Source of the DNA: Triops longicaudatus | Lineage: Eukaryota > Arthropoda > Branchiopoda > Notostraca > Triopsidae | Reading direction: 5' to 3' | Assembly: GCA_022885665.1 (NCBI GenBank) | Contig: JAGQDJ010000039.1 | Span: forward strand, 248,001 to 312,000 | Length of the DNA: 64,000 nt | Translations under genes and position numbers: made by a program | Notes under the pieces: model-generated | What the model saw: only the letters and a program-made list of their open reading frames with translations | Database searches by the model: none | What the model was told of the DNA's origin: nothing | Shown: positions 22,410 through 32,330 of the stretch, piece after piece | Numbering within the stretch: the stretch's first letter is position 1 | Layout: the number at the start of each line of letters is the position of its first letter

Positions 22410-23780
22410 AAAAGCAATGGACACGAAGAACGCATATTGAGATTTTGATTAAATCTTGTAACACACATGAATTGGGAATTTTGTTTCAGTTTTTTTCTAA
22501 GACGCCATTCCAGAGTTATTGACTTGCAAACTGCGAAATATTCGCCACGAAAACGTGACGTCAATAGGGTGAAAAGCCTGAGAGGTGCGGCTTGCGGGCA
22601 CTTGTTCTTATACACTGTGCTATTAGATTTCCACATGCTTTTTTTAGAATTTCATTCGGAAAAATGGCAAGTAAACTGCCATCAAAAGCAAATAAACAAG
22701 AAGGTGGTAACTATTATTTAGCCTACGGCTGTCACAGCAGTGGAATATTGGGCGTAAGGAACGTATTATTTTTCAAAAGGTGAACGAAGTCGGTAAAAGG
22801 TTTTGCAAGTTCAAAGGACTAGCGATGCATTGATTGTGGACAAAAATATTTTTCAATCACGTGTTGAAGCAAATACGTGTTATTTAATAAAAATTTTTTG
22901 ATCTCATTATAAAAATATAACAGTTATATTCAGATAACAGTGTCTCCTCGTCAACATGGTAAGGACATGCCAAAAATCGAACGCTACAAGTACCCTAACA
23001 TTGTACTTTTGAACAAATACTCAGAAAGAGTATACGAGATAGTAAGCTAACAATCTTTTCCTGTCGCTGTGTGCGCTTTAGATTCTGAGTTGCGTTTTCT
23101 TCCCCATTTCATGGCACGTCGCATTCTTCCTGATACCAACGCGCTTTCATATAAACTCTCGCACAAAAGCTCATAAGCTATAATATGGGGAAGAGTTCAG
23201 AGCTTGATGGGTAACATTGAACATCGTATTTGCTTAGATTCTTGTGGTGAAAACACTGTCTCGATATACTCGATACACAGAATTGTCTTTCTGCTATCTC
23301 TCTTGAAGAAAATGGAGCATTTAGCTTCTCTAGTTACTTTTGGTAGTACAAATTTCAAAGACACCACAAGCGTGTCAAGAAGCATCTTATTTTCAACCTC
23401 CTGTTGTCGCGAAAGAAGTTAAAACAAAAGCTTTATTTCGCCAACGTGAGAAAGGTTATTATTGGTGGATCATAACACACTTAGTTTGCTGCACTGCACT
23501 GAGCAATTAATGAAAAACTGACGACTTTTATAACCAAAACACAGGCTTGCAGCGCGTCTAGGCAACGCGGTTCACCTTTCGTTACGTCACCCGGTTCACG
23601 TGACCAAGCTGGACCAATTGCAAAATCGTCCATTTGAATTTTAATTTTCTTATTTCTCAAATATTTTTGTTATTATTTCACACCCGAGAAAAAGAAACAT
23701 ACGTCTAGGAGAGTTTTTTTTTATTCCTATATATAAGACCAATTTGTTATTTATGTCCATTGCTCTTTAATGTGATGTGT
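22410..23780 (+). repeat. THAP-like repeat family, copy 2
   Basis: Homologous along its length to 30945-32330, and its first 450 bp to 482-1 reversed. In order it has: a leader; palindromic CRE TGACGTCA at 22556-22563; a weak TATA-like TTATACACTG; ATG at 22664 opening a 39-codon frame (MASKLPSKANKQEGGNYYL, then AYGCHSSGILG) that ends at 22783; then about 1 kb without a long frame that is still well conserved with copy 3. The 3' limit is where similarity to copy 3 fades (CTTTAATG). No terminal inverted repeats are visible. A complete THAP domain needs a second Cys-x2-His about 40-50 residues on; it is absent, and the first expected Cys is Tyr, so this copy cannot encode a working domain. Confidence 0.8.
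22556..22563. promoter_or_regulatory. Palindromic CRE inside repeat copy 2
   Basis: TGACGTCA, the full CREB/ATF consensus, lies 108 bp upstream of the repeat's ATG. The same site is intact at the equivalent place in copy 3 (31114) and mutated in copy 1. Its position suggests that it was part of the family's promoter. Confidence 0.5.
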
Positions 23781-24060
23781 TCAGCTGCTCTTAGTTCACG
23801 CTAAAAAAATAAATGAAGATACAGATTTAGAATTATCCCCTGGTGTATTGGAAGCCGTCTGATTTGCACTCCAATTAAGCTGGCTGCCGGTTTAACCGAG
23901 TACGTTTCATCAGTTTATTTTTATAACTTTTTGCGAATTTACCTTCAGTTACAAACTTTAAGAAATAATGCGAAGTACAACGCAAAATAAATAGCTAACT
24001 TCGCTGTATGGAAATAAGTCCTCCTAATTTTCATTTATAAGGTCCGTCATGTGTGAAATC

Positions 24061-24066
24061 TTTATT
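24061..24066 (-). other. Polyadenylation signal AATAAA
   Basis: TTTATT on plus is AATAAA on minus, 21 bp after the stop codon of the minus-strand frame at 24088. The spacing is short but acceptable for a 3' untranslated region. Confidence 0.4.
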
Positions 24067-24087
24067 TTTTCTTTATGCGGAATATAA

Positions 24088-24446
24088 TTAATAAAGCGAC
24101 ATAAAATGTATTCCCAATATTCCAGGACGAATTAGACGACATGGTTGCAAAACTAAATTTTTAATTGTGATTTTTCCACATTCAGGGCCACAAAAGATGG
24201 AATGGGATTCTCCTTCACTTGTTAGGTGGTTTTTGTAACTTATTTCTAATCCGTCCCCTCCCACCCCCCACCGTCCCGTCTTTCTTCCTCTCTTGTTCTC
24301 TTCTCCCCTTTTTTTCGCGCAACGTGACAATTGAAGCAAGAAGTGTTTTATTGTTGAAAGAGTTAGGACATCAGGTGGAATTTCCGCTGTATTTTTCTTC
24401 CCTTTGTATATCTCACTTGTCCCTTGTTGTAAAATTCGGGATTCTT
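24088..24446 (-). CDS. Candidate terminal exon, basic protein, unknown
   Basis: The best pyrimidine tract in the window (CCCCCTTTTCC plus TTTTTTTTTCCCCCAG) precedes 24446 on the minus strand. The frame then runs 118 codons (phase 1 entry) to TAA, with AATAAA close behind. The N-terminal half is hydrophilic (EESRILQQGTSEIYKGKKNT) with a possible helix (VLTLSTIKHFLLQLSRCAKK). A Lys/Arg/Gly-rich stretch that could be a nuclear signal follows, then a C-terminus with Cys-Gly-x-Glu-Cys-Gly. No family is recognised. The upstream 129-bp exon (25049-24921) cannot be joined directly, because the split codon would become TAA. The plus strand is also open here (24219-24497). The acceptor may be flattered by a simple poly-pyrimidine run. 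Confidence 0.42.
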
Positions 24447-24920
24447 CTGGGGGAAAAAAAAAAGGAAAAAGGGGGCGAGAGAGCAACTAATGTATGACGT
24501 GCAGACAGCGCTAAGAGAAAGCCCTCCTGTGGTGACTTTACCGGACCCCTTGACTTGCGGAAAGGACGGAATTGAATGCTTTATGCTTCTCGGACATTTT
24601 TTTAGCTGTTTTTCTCTTTCTTGTCGTCTTCACCTGCTTGAAAAGTTGAGAAAAGTTGGCTAGTACTTACACCTGACTTCCCCACTACGCCCATTTATTT
24701 GAATTTACCCACGTTGAAAAGGACAGTAAAAAAAAATATACCGTGAAAGAGCAGTCCAACCCACGGAAGGTTAAAAATAATAATTCGGGAAAATATTTCC
24801 ATAAATTACTTTTAATAAGAGCTTTAATTTAATTGTGAACCAAGCATTACATTCACGTCCTTCACTCACAGTTACGTTTATGTCACACAGCATGCGCACT
24901 AGGTCTTGAAAAACACTTAC

Positions 24921-25049
24921 ATTGTACTACACTGCCCTGTACAGTCATCACGGGATAATTATGTTTGTATTCTTTGTCAGTAGGATTTTTCTGAACTACA
25001 GTGTAACAAATATGTTCACAAATATTGGCAACGACGAAGTTACAACACT
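24921..25049 (-). CDS. Candidate 129-bp exon holding copy B of the 77-bp repeat
   Basis: Minus strand: acceptor TTCCATTAG, 129 bp, then the consensus donor CAAT|GTAAGTG. It enters and leaves in phase 1 with 42 whole codons. The product has four cysteines in its first 14 residues (CCNFVVANICEHIC) and then a polar stretch (VVQKNPTDKEYKHNY). Most of the exon is the 77-bp sequence that is also found perfect at 18496. That the duplicated piece coincides with an open frame and sits within good splice borders here, but not at 18496, suggests that this is the original. The function is unknown. Confidence 0.4.
24955..25031. repeat. 77-bp perfect direct repeat, copy B
   Basis: Identical to 18496-18572. 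The flanks differ immediately on both sides (GGG before; CGACG after), so the duplication is exactly 77 bp. It has no terminal inverted repeat. Confidence 0.95.
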
Positions 25050-25512
25050 CTAATGGAACTTAACGATCAATGAGCTCGTAAAATGTGAACTAGCATTTAA
25101 CGTAGTTTACCCAGCAAGCGAATTGTAAGACTACTAATGATCGCAAAGAATGGGTGCTATGCTTTTCAATGGATTAACGAGTCAGTGATCTCACTTATTC
25201 ACTTTTAGCAATTTATTTAGCTTCGAGTTTAAAACAATTAATTTTGGTTTTAAATCTGGTCTGGTTCGAAAAGAGGTCAAAATGGGAATGAATCTTACGG
25301 GCTGGGTTCACGGGATTTCATTCTTATCAACAATCAATTTTAACATTACGGTGGGCGGCTAAGAAATTGACTGTTGGATAACAATGAAATATTTAACGAG
25401 TTTAGGGTCTAAACCTGTACAGTACTTGGACATCGAGTTTGCTTTAAATTATTATTTTTTTCAATGATAACATAACAAAATGTTTCCTTACGGATTCACG
25501 CAAAGAAGCAAA

Positions 25513-25520
25513 TGACGTCA
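25513..25520. promoter_or_regulatory. Palindromic CRE (TGACGTCA)
   Basis: Full CREB/ATF consensus in AAATGACGTCACAT. No gene start is recognised close by, so its role is unknown. Confidence 0.3.
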
Positions 25521-25684
25521 CATAAAAGAAGTTACTTTATGCTCAGCACAACTCTGAGGTTTATTCAACCTAAAATAAACATGTACGTTCAGCCTGCATC
25601 AAATATAATTGATATTAAATTCCAATGAATATAAATTCAAAAGAACGCAAAAGTAACCTTAGAGGAAAACTTGCTCGGGAAACT

Positions 25685-25806
25685 TTTCCCTATCTCTTTG
25701 CGCATGTTTGCAGTTATATACGAAGCGTTTCGCGATGTTAGGTATTTCCCTATCTCTTTGCGCATGTTTGCAGTTATATACGAAGCGTTTCGCGATGTTA
25801 GGTATT
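25685..25806. repeat. Perfect 60-bp tandem duplication
   Basis: Two copies of a 60-base unit beginning TTTCCCTATCTCTTTGCGC are joined head to tail without a mismatch; matching bases run 25685-25746 against 25745-25806. The unit has no internal repeat. Zero divergence means a very recent event, a length polymorphism, or an assembly or text-handling error. Confidence 0.97.
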
Positions 25807-26938
25807 AACTAAAGTATTACTAACAAATAACAACCAAAACTTAAATCATACTTTATCAAGCTCATCTAATGGGCAGTCGAGTTGCTATAACTTTTGATTG
25901 CATTTAACTCGTTTTCATATTTCTTCCGTATTTTCTGCATCTTTCGTTGATTTTTATCTACCTGTAATATTTTTACTTCGTGCTTTTATTTACGTCCAAG
26001 TTTCTAAGTCTATATAAATTTTTTAGGGGCTTAGTCAATTTTGTGTTTCATATACCCATACTTTCTCGTCTTTTTCATCTTTATGTCTACGTTGATGTTA
26101 ATTTTTCATCATTTTCGGGCATTTTTACGTTTTTTGTTGATTAAATGTTTTTAAATGCTTCTTTTCCTTTAAAATACATATTAAGTGACTTTAAAAGTTA
26201 TTAAGATACTTGGAGCAAATCAAAAGATAATCCTACTTCGAGCATCGGTGACATTTAGGTGCTCTTTAAATAATAACGTACCGTGGTCGATCAATCAACG
26301 GTTGTTTAGTTCGAGCAGGCCGGCATACTTTGTTTTTGAGGATTTAATCAAGGTTCGGAGTTTGCTTTTACATTTTTATGGGATCCGTGAGAGAAGATGA
26401 TGACACGTAAGACAAGTAGCGAGTGGAGGGCGTTGGAAAAGTTCGTCAAGCTTGGGAAACCATCCTCGGATTATTTCCGGTACTAGAACTCTTGCCGCTT
26501 ATGGCGTTCGTATTCAGCTATAGCGGAAGGCAATGGTGTAGTATCTTTTCTCTTTGAAGGAAGCTCTCTTTTTTTCTACATAAAAAAGACTATTTTTCTT
26601 ACACGTTTTGCGTGGAATTCATTGTTGAGGTCATGCAAAAAAGAAGCAAAATATTTAACAAAGATTCTTGCCTTAGATTTTAGTCTTCAACGAGCAAAAA
26701 TTCCTGTCATAGGCAAGGAAAATGGCCTGAATAGGGTTTTCTCGGGGTTAATAGGGGTTGCTATGACTCTTTTGTGTCCAATGAAGGTGAGTTAGGGATG
26801 AAAGTCGGTAAGGGGGTTACAATCCTATTGGCAATGCATGTCACTTGTCAAAGTTGTAAGCTTTTGGCCGTACGCAGAGTGTACACTGGAGTGTACTGGA
26901 GTGGTACGTGACCCACACATGTACACGTGCGTGTTTAT
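25807..26938. other. AT-rich non-coding stretch
   Basis: Pyrimidine-rich and T-rich to about 26.2 kb. A 71-codon plus frame at 26185-26400 is chance length. Near 26879-26910 there is a short imperfect repeat of GAGTGTACACTGGA-like units, immediately before the first-exon candidate at 26939. Confidence 0.5.
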
Positions 26939-27122
26939 ATGCAAGCACCATGGGAAGCTTTCCCCCACCCCGAAATTAAGCAACTCTTTGACTCCTCTTA
27001 CCTTTTAATGACGCGTGCCCTTGGCGGTGTGCGTAGGGGTGGAAGGGGTTTCGCAAGCAGGGATGAAACCATTAGGACGCAGAAGAGCAGATCATCTGAC
27101 TTAACTCGGGCCACGTGCAAAG
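26939..27122 (+). CDS. Candidate first coding exon, unknown product
   Basis: ATG at 26939 opens 61 codons ending at a strong donor, TGCAAAG|GTAAGC, leaving phase 1. The product starts MQAPWEAFPHPEIKQLFDSS. A Gly/Arg-rich patch follows (GGVRRGGRGFASRDE), then a Thr/Ser/Lys-rich end. The frame continues past the donor to a stop at 27193 if it is not spliced. The region is clearly richer in GC than its surroundings. Upstream there is ATATGC but no clear TATA box, and E-box-like ACACGTGCGTG lies just before the ATG. No downstream exon with matching phase was found. Confidence 0.33.
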
Positions 27123-30100
27123 GTAAGCGTTACACACGTGGAATCCAGAATTTGAGTAAAGAGGGACGCCACAAATGGGTAAGCCCCCCCTGACAGCACG
27201 CTTTGCACCCTCCACCTTGCTTGTTTTGTCATGTGTGGGGGAGGGGTTTTGATATCAAACGTAGCAGTTCGTATTTTACCTGTTTTTTAGCTCGACAAAA
27301 GGAGATGGGATCTGCGGTTACGCACAGGGCTTGGCGGTAACAGGATGAAGGGGTCATCCTGTTAAGAAATGGAGAACCATAACCGTCACCCATAATGTAG
27401 TGCTTTTGTTGGAGAACTCAATAGAATTCCCCTTTTCATAGCTTTCTTTCTGACTCCGATGAGTCGTGAAGTAAATCAGACCTCTAATTCTAAAAGCTAA
27501 TCCAGGAATGAACACTAGGGAAGGCACTGGCTGCGTAGAAGGGAAAAGCACGTTGCATTTTGCGAGTAAAAAAGGTAGAAAGTAAGGAAGTAGGTGAGAC
27601 ATACGTCAAACATTATGGGTTCTACCTTCTGTAAACGTCAGACAGACGTTTGACGTGCTGTTCGTTCTAACGGGCGTGCCGGGCCTGTTGTGACCAAAAA
27701 GCATCCAGAAGTTCACAGCGATTTGTCCAACGGTTCTCACAACAAAATACGCTGGTGGCTTATGCACAATAATTCTCAACAAAACGACCCAAACAAACCT
27801 ACCCTGTACTAACCGCACGCCACCTATGACTCAAGCTTGGGGCTGCGAGTCAAAAACGTTCGAAAGATCGTAGAATAGGACGTACTCTCGCAACTGCCGT
27901 GGCGTTAGCTATCAGGGAGTTGGTATAGTGTCATTTTTTATTGAGAACTACTGTACAATACCCCTGATCGTGGATCGCAAACATTTGAAACCCATGTCCA
28001 TTGGAACATTAATAATTTTCCAAGCGCTTAAACTTCAAGGGTTGCTAAGTCTGGCTGTCCAGTTTTACAACATCCATTTTGTCCATAAGAAATCGAATTT
28101 ACGTGGTAGTTTTCTTCATTGCGAAGGTACAAAATTCTAACTGAAATCTACACACCAATAACATTGATTACTTAGAAGTTTTTACGCTTTTGCATTGCAG
28201 TTTAGCTCAGACTGTTGCGTGATATTGCTAAAAAAATAACCAATGCATTACTTATCAAAGTTCTTCAGTAATTGAACATAGAAAGGGAGACAAGACAGCT
28301 AAATTGACGTCTATAACCGAACATCACAACAGTGCATTATATCAATGCTTCAAATCTAGTGTTGCACTGCGAACATTTACGAGCTCTCCAAACGCTATTC
28401 TAAATGCCAGAAAATAATAAAAAAAGAAATTAAAAGCAGTGCCCAATGCGGCATTCCTTTTCGGACGAGGGTTTTTGCTTGATACATTTTTAAAACAGTG
28501 GTGGGTAAAAATTATTCACCTATTTTTGTTACCTGAATTCGTAGCTGAAAGGACTTTTGAGTGTTAGATACAATAGGCTTAGAGTGATGTGAGCTTTATT
28601 GCAGACAAATTTTGTGGCTATGTTACTCTGTCACAGTCTTACATCTTTCAATGTTGTTTACAACTAATAATCAAGGTACCAAGCCATTCTACAAGCACTT
28701 TTCCTCCATGTATTTCTTTCAACATGAAATTTAGGGTAGGTTGTAGGAATTCGCTTACGTCAGGCCATGCAGTAAATTTTTCTTGTTGCACGAGATAACA
28801 AATCAATTGTACAGACAACCTGGTGCCCCTAAACTGTCACAAAAGCTTGTCATTGTTGTGGGCTGTTTTTGCGAAAAATTCCATGCTAGCCCATTTATTT
28901 CTACCTTCGAAGAATTGGAAGGCTCAAGTAGCGGGTTGTCGTTCTGTAAAGGGGATGTTTTCTTTCCGTGTACGGAGATTTATTGACGACAGCATAATAA
29001 GGGAGGTTTGAGGAAAAGTGACTTTTTCCTCCCTCTCGTCTGCAACGTGGCGACTTGTTTGGTCAATAGTGGAACATATTGTACCGAAAATCGGGGGGAT
29101 TAATAGCGTGAACATGAGAAAAGAAAAAAAAAATGAGTAGGGCCGAGGATGGTGGGGAAGAAATATTGAATGACTAGTGTATAGACTGCCCTTTTATGCG
29201 ATTTTGATGTACAGTTTAGCGTTCGGGGCTCAAAGGAGCGACCCCTAGGGTCTTTTAAACGCAAGTCAGCGGAGGTTTTCGGAAAAATACTATAGACTGA
29301 TCACTTTCTGTGATGACTCCTCTCGATAAAAGCCATGTTTAGCCATATTTAGTGAGTAACTAAGAGGATAAATATATGCAATTTTGAGGTGTTAAAACAC
29401 TTAGGGGCATTTACTGATGATTTGTAACGTCGCATTACAAGGACTTGTGCTTATCGATAACGTTATAGTGAGTAGCTAAGAGTGATTAAATGACAATTAT
29501 AAGGGCTTGAACGTGATACTCGTTGGTGGCGTCAAATTACACGTCAATTAGAATTAGAGCAGTGATTCCATGGTTTGACCTTTTCTGTCACATGGTGCAG
29601 TAGTACATGATGCCCTTTTACTTAAGACCTAGTTAAATTCTGTGAATCTAAGAAGTTAAGCTACGAAAATATTTTTCCTTGATAGTTGACATTTTGAGAG
29701 GAGAATTTTGGGAATGTGGCGCTTTGTTTTAGTTCAAAGTTTGGGATTTTAAGTTAATTGAAAAAGCCTACGCAAATTAGGACTTTTTGCTCTGAATCGG
29801 CTCAAGGAAGCACTTTGCACAAAACGAGAACGGGCATTTGTCTAGCCTGGAATCAGTCGGTCATTTGTGTCATTACGTACCGTGTTATGACAATAAGCTG
29901 AACTAAGTTTGTACACTGTAGGGTTTTCAATGCAAATGGAGACATTTTTTCCTTCAACATTGCCTGGAGTACAAAGATGCAGGGAGCACTTGTCTGATTT
30001 CCTCTTTTTGTACTTGTACACGCTTCGTGTAAGGGTGAAAGGGAACTCTTTAACGGTACGTAACGAATCTTAAGTTTCTCCTGAATTGATAAGAGAAGAT

Positions 30101-30944
30101 ATCCGATAAGTTTTTTTTTTGTATTTACCAGGAATGTAAATTAAGTTTCAATTGTGTTCCATTTTCCAGCCAAGAGAGCGAGCTTTTCCTTTTTTAGCAC
30201 TCTCTTTGGAATATAAAGAGATCACCTGTGTGATGTAAAGTACTTTAAGTATATACTGTGTATATACCAGCACTGGGTCTGGCGATACGGCTACGGCGCG
30301 TTTTGAAGGGAAGGAAGTAATTACCCGTCATTTCCCAATCCTACGAAGTTTGAAGTAGCGGCAACCAAAAATACCAAAAAAGTAACAATTATCAGAGAGA
30401 GAAATGGCGTTCCGGTTTGGTTGAAAAGAAGGCTGCAAACTCGAGCTAAAGGGAGAGACAATAGTTTGAACTGGTGTAACATATTGTGACAGTTGCGTAT
30501 ATTGAAATTGCTAATGTGATGTGGCGGGAATCTCAGATCGTCATGCTTTTATCTTTGAACGTTTAAAGTGGAACATTCTAATAGCTTTTCCAAAATCTCT
30601 TTGTGCTCAGTAACCACAGGCTTGCGTCTAAACGGGAAGGCATCATTTTATATTTGGAATTTACAATGTGTGGTTAACAGCGTTTCGTTTGTTAGTTCAT
30701 TATGCAGTGGAAAAGTTTTCTGGAAATTTTAAAAACAGGTAAACGGAACTTATCTCTAAAATTTTAATACAAGAAGGTTTTTTTAGAATTAAACTTAATT
30801 CATCTTACTGTAAAACAGTATAGAACAGAGTGGATGGGTCAGATTCCGTACGGGTGAAGTCAGTGAAATTTCCTGACATTTGTCTTCCATTAACGCTACT
30901 TTACTTGCTTATTTACATAATTTTTTCTGAATCGTTAATTCAGA
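27123..30944. other. Non-coding stretch
   Basis: AT-rich with chance frames of 60-80 codons on both strands (for example 27354-27602 minus and 27928-28140 plus). The part at 29.2-30.9 kb is especially featureless. No repeat or gene is supported. Confidence 0.5.
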
Positions 30945-32330
30945 AAAAAAAATACGTAAATGAAATCGTAAATGAGGTTTTGATGAAATCTTGTAATACA
31001 CATTATTCTAAGAACTGGGAATTTTTTCAGTTTTTTTTTTTTTTTTTTTTCTGAGGAGTCGTTCCAGAATTGTTTAATTGCGAATGTTGGGCATTTTCCC
31101 GCTACGAAAAGCGTGACGTCACTAGTGTGAACAGCGTGAGAGGTGTGGCTTACGAGCGCTTGTTTATACACTGTGCTGCAACAATTCCTCTTGATTTTTA
31201 GAGTTTTATTTGGGAAAATGGCAAATAAATTGCCATCAAAAGCAAATAAACAAGAAGGTGGTAACTATTATTTTGCCTAAGGCTGTCACAGCAGTGGAAT
31301 ATTGAGCGTAAGGAACGTATTATTTTTTTAAAGAAGAACGAAGACGGCAAGAGGTTTCGCAAGTTCAAAGGACTAATGGTGCATTGATTGTGGACAAAAC
31401 TATTTTTTCAACACGTGCTGAAGCGAATACGTGTTATTTAGTACTTTTTTTATCTCATTGTAAAAATATAACAGTTATATGCAGTTAACAGTGTCTCCTC
31501 GTCAACATGGTAAAGACTTGCCAAAAATCGAACTCTACAAGCACCCGAACATTATACTCTTGAACAAATACTCAGTAGGAGTATCTGAGGTAATAAGTTA
31601 ACAATCTTTTCCTGCTGCTATGGGCACTGTAGTTTCTGAGTGCGTTTTCTTCCCCATTTCATGGCACGTCGCATTCTTCCTGACACCAACGCGCTCCCAT
31701 CTTAGCTCTCGTGCAAAAGCTCATAAGCTATAACATAGCAAAGCGGTCAGAGCTTGATGGGTAACATTGAACATCGTATTTGCTTAGCTTCTTGTGATGT
31801 CAACATTGTCTGAACATACTTGATACATAGAATTGTCCTTCTGCTATCGCTCTTAAAGAAAATGGAGCTTCTAGCTTCTCTAGTTACTTTTAGGAGTACA
31901 AATTCAAAGACACCGCAAGCGTGTCAAGAAGCACAGTATTTTCAACCTCGTGTTGCCGCGAAATAAGTTAAACAAAAGTTTTATTCTTGCTTTCCCGAGA
32001 AAGCTTATATATCCCTGGACAAGGAGACACTAGTTTGTTGCACTACGTTAAGTAGTTGAGGAAAAACTTACGATTTTTGCAACCAAAACACAGGCCTACA
32101 GCGCGTGTAGGCAACGCGCTTCACCTTTCGTTACGTCACTCGGATCGCGTGACTAAGCTGGACCAATTGCAAAATCGCCCCACTTGAATTTCAGTTTTAT
32201 TAATTATTAAATATCTTTGTTATTATTTTATATCAGAGAAAAAGAAACATATATCTAGAAACTAGATATTTCACTTCTATTTACAAGGCAAAGTTTTTTT
32301 TATGTTCATTGTCCTTTAATGAAATCTGGT
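30945..32330 (+). repeat. THAP-like repeat family, copy 3
   Basis: Aligned throughout with copy 2. It has gained a 20-T run at 31031-31050 and keeps the CRE at 31114. ATG at 31218 opens MANKLPSKANKQEGGNYYFA, but the next codon is TAA, so the frame is dead. Read past that stop, the following bases in one frame resemble the middle of a THAP domain (EERRRQEVSQVQRTNGALIV). This fits a decayed coding exon whose C-terminal CxxH lay in another exon. The 3' kilobase matches copy 2 up to GTCCTTTAATG. Confidence 0.8.
31114..31121. promoter_or_regulatory. Palindromic CRE inside repeat copy 3
   Basis: TGACGTCA at the position equivalent to the site in copy 2, about 100 bp before the repeat's ATG and followed by TTTATACACTG. 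Confidence 0.5.

Noticed and set aside
23197..23422. Coding frames inside the 3' part of repeat copy 2
   Set aside because: Short frames on both strands are broken in copy 3, so conservation there is not protein coding.
23840..23905. tRNA-like stretch (CCCTGGTGTATTGG ... GGTTTAACCGAG)
   Set aside because: The B-box is wrong (GGTTTAACC rather than GGTTCRANNCC) and no cloverleaf folds with a matched acceptor stem.
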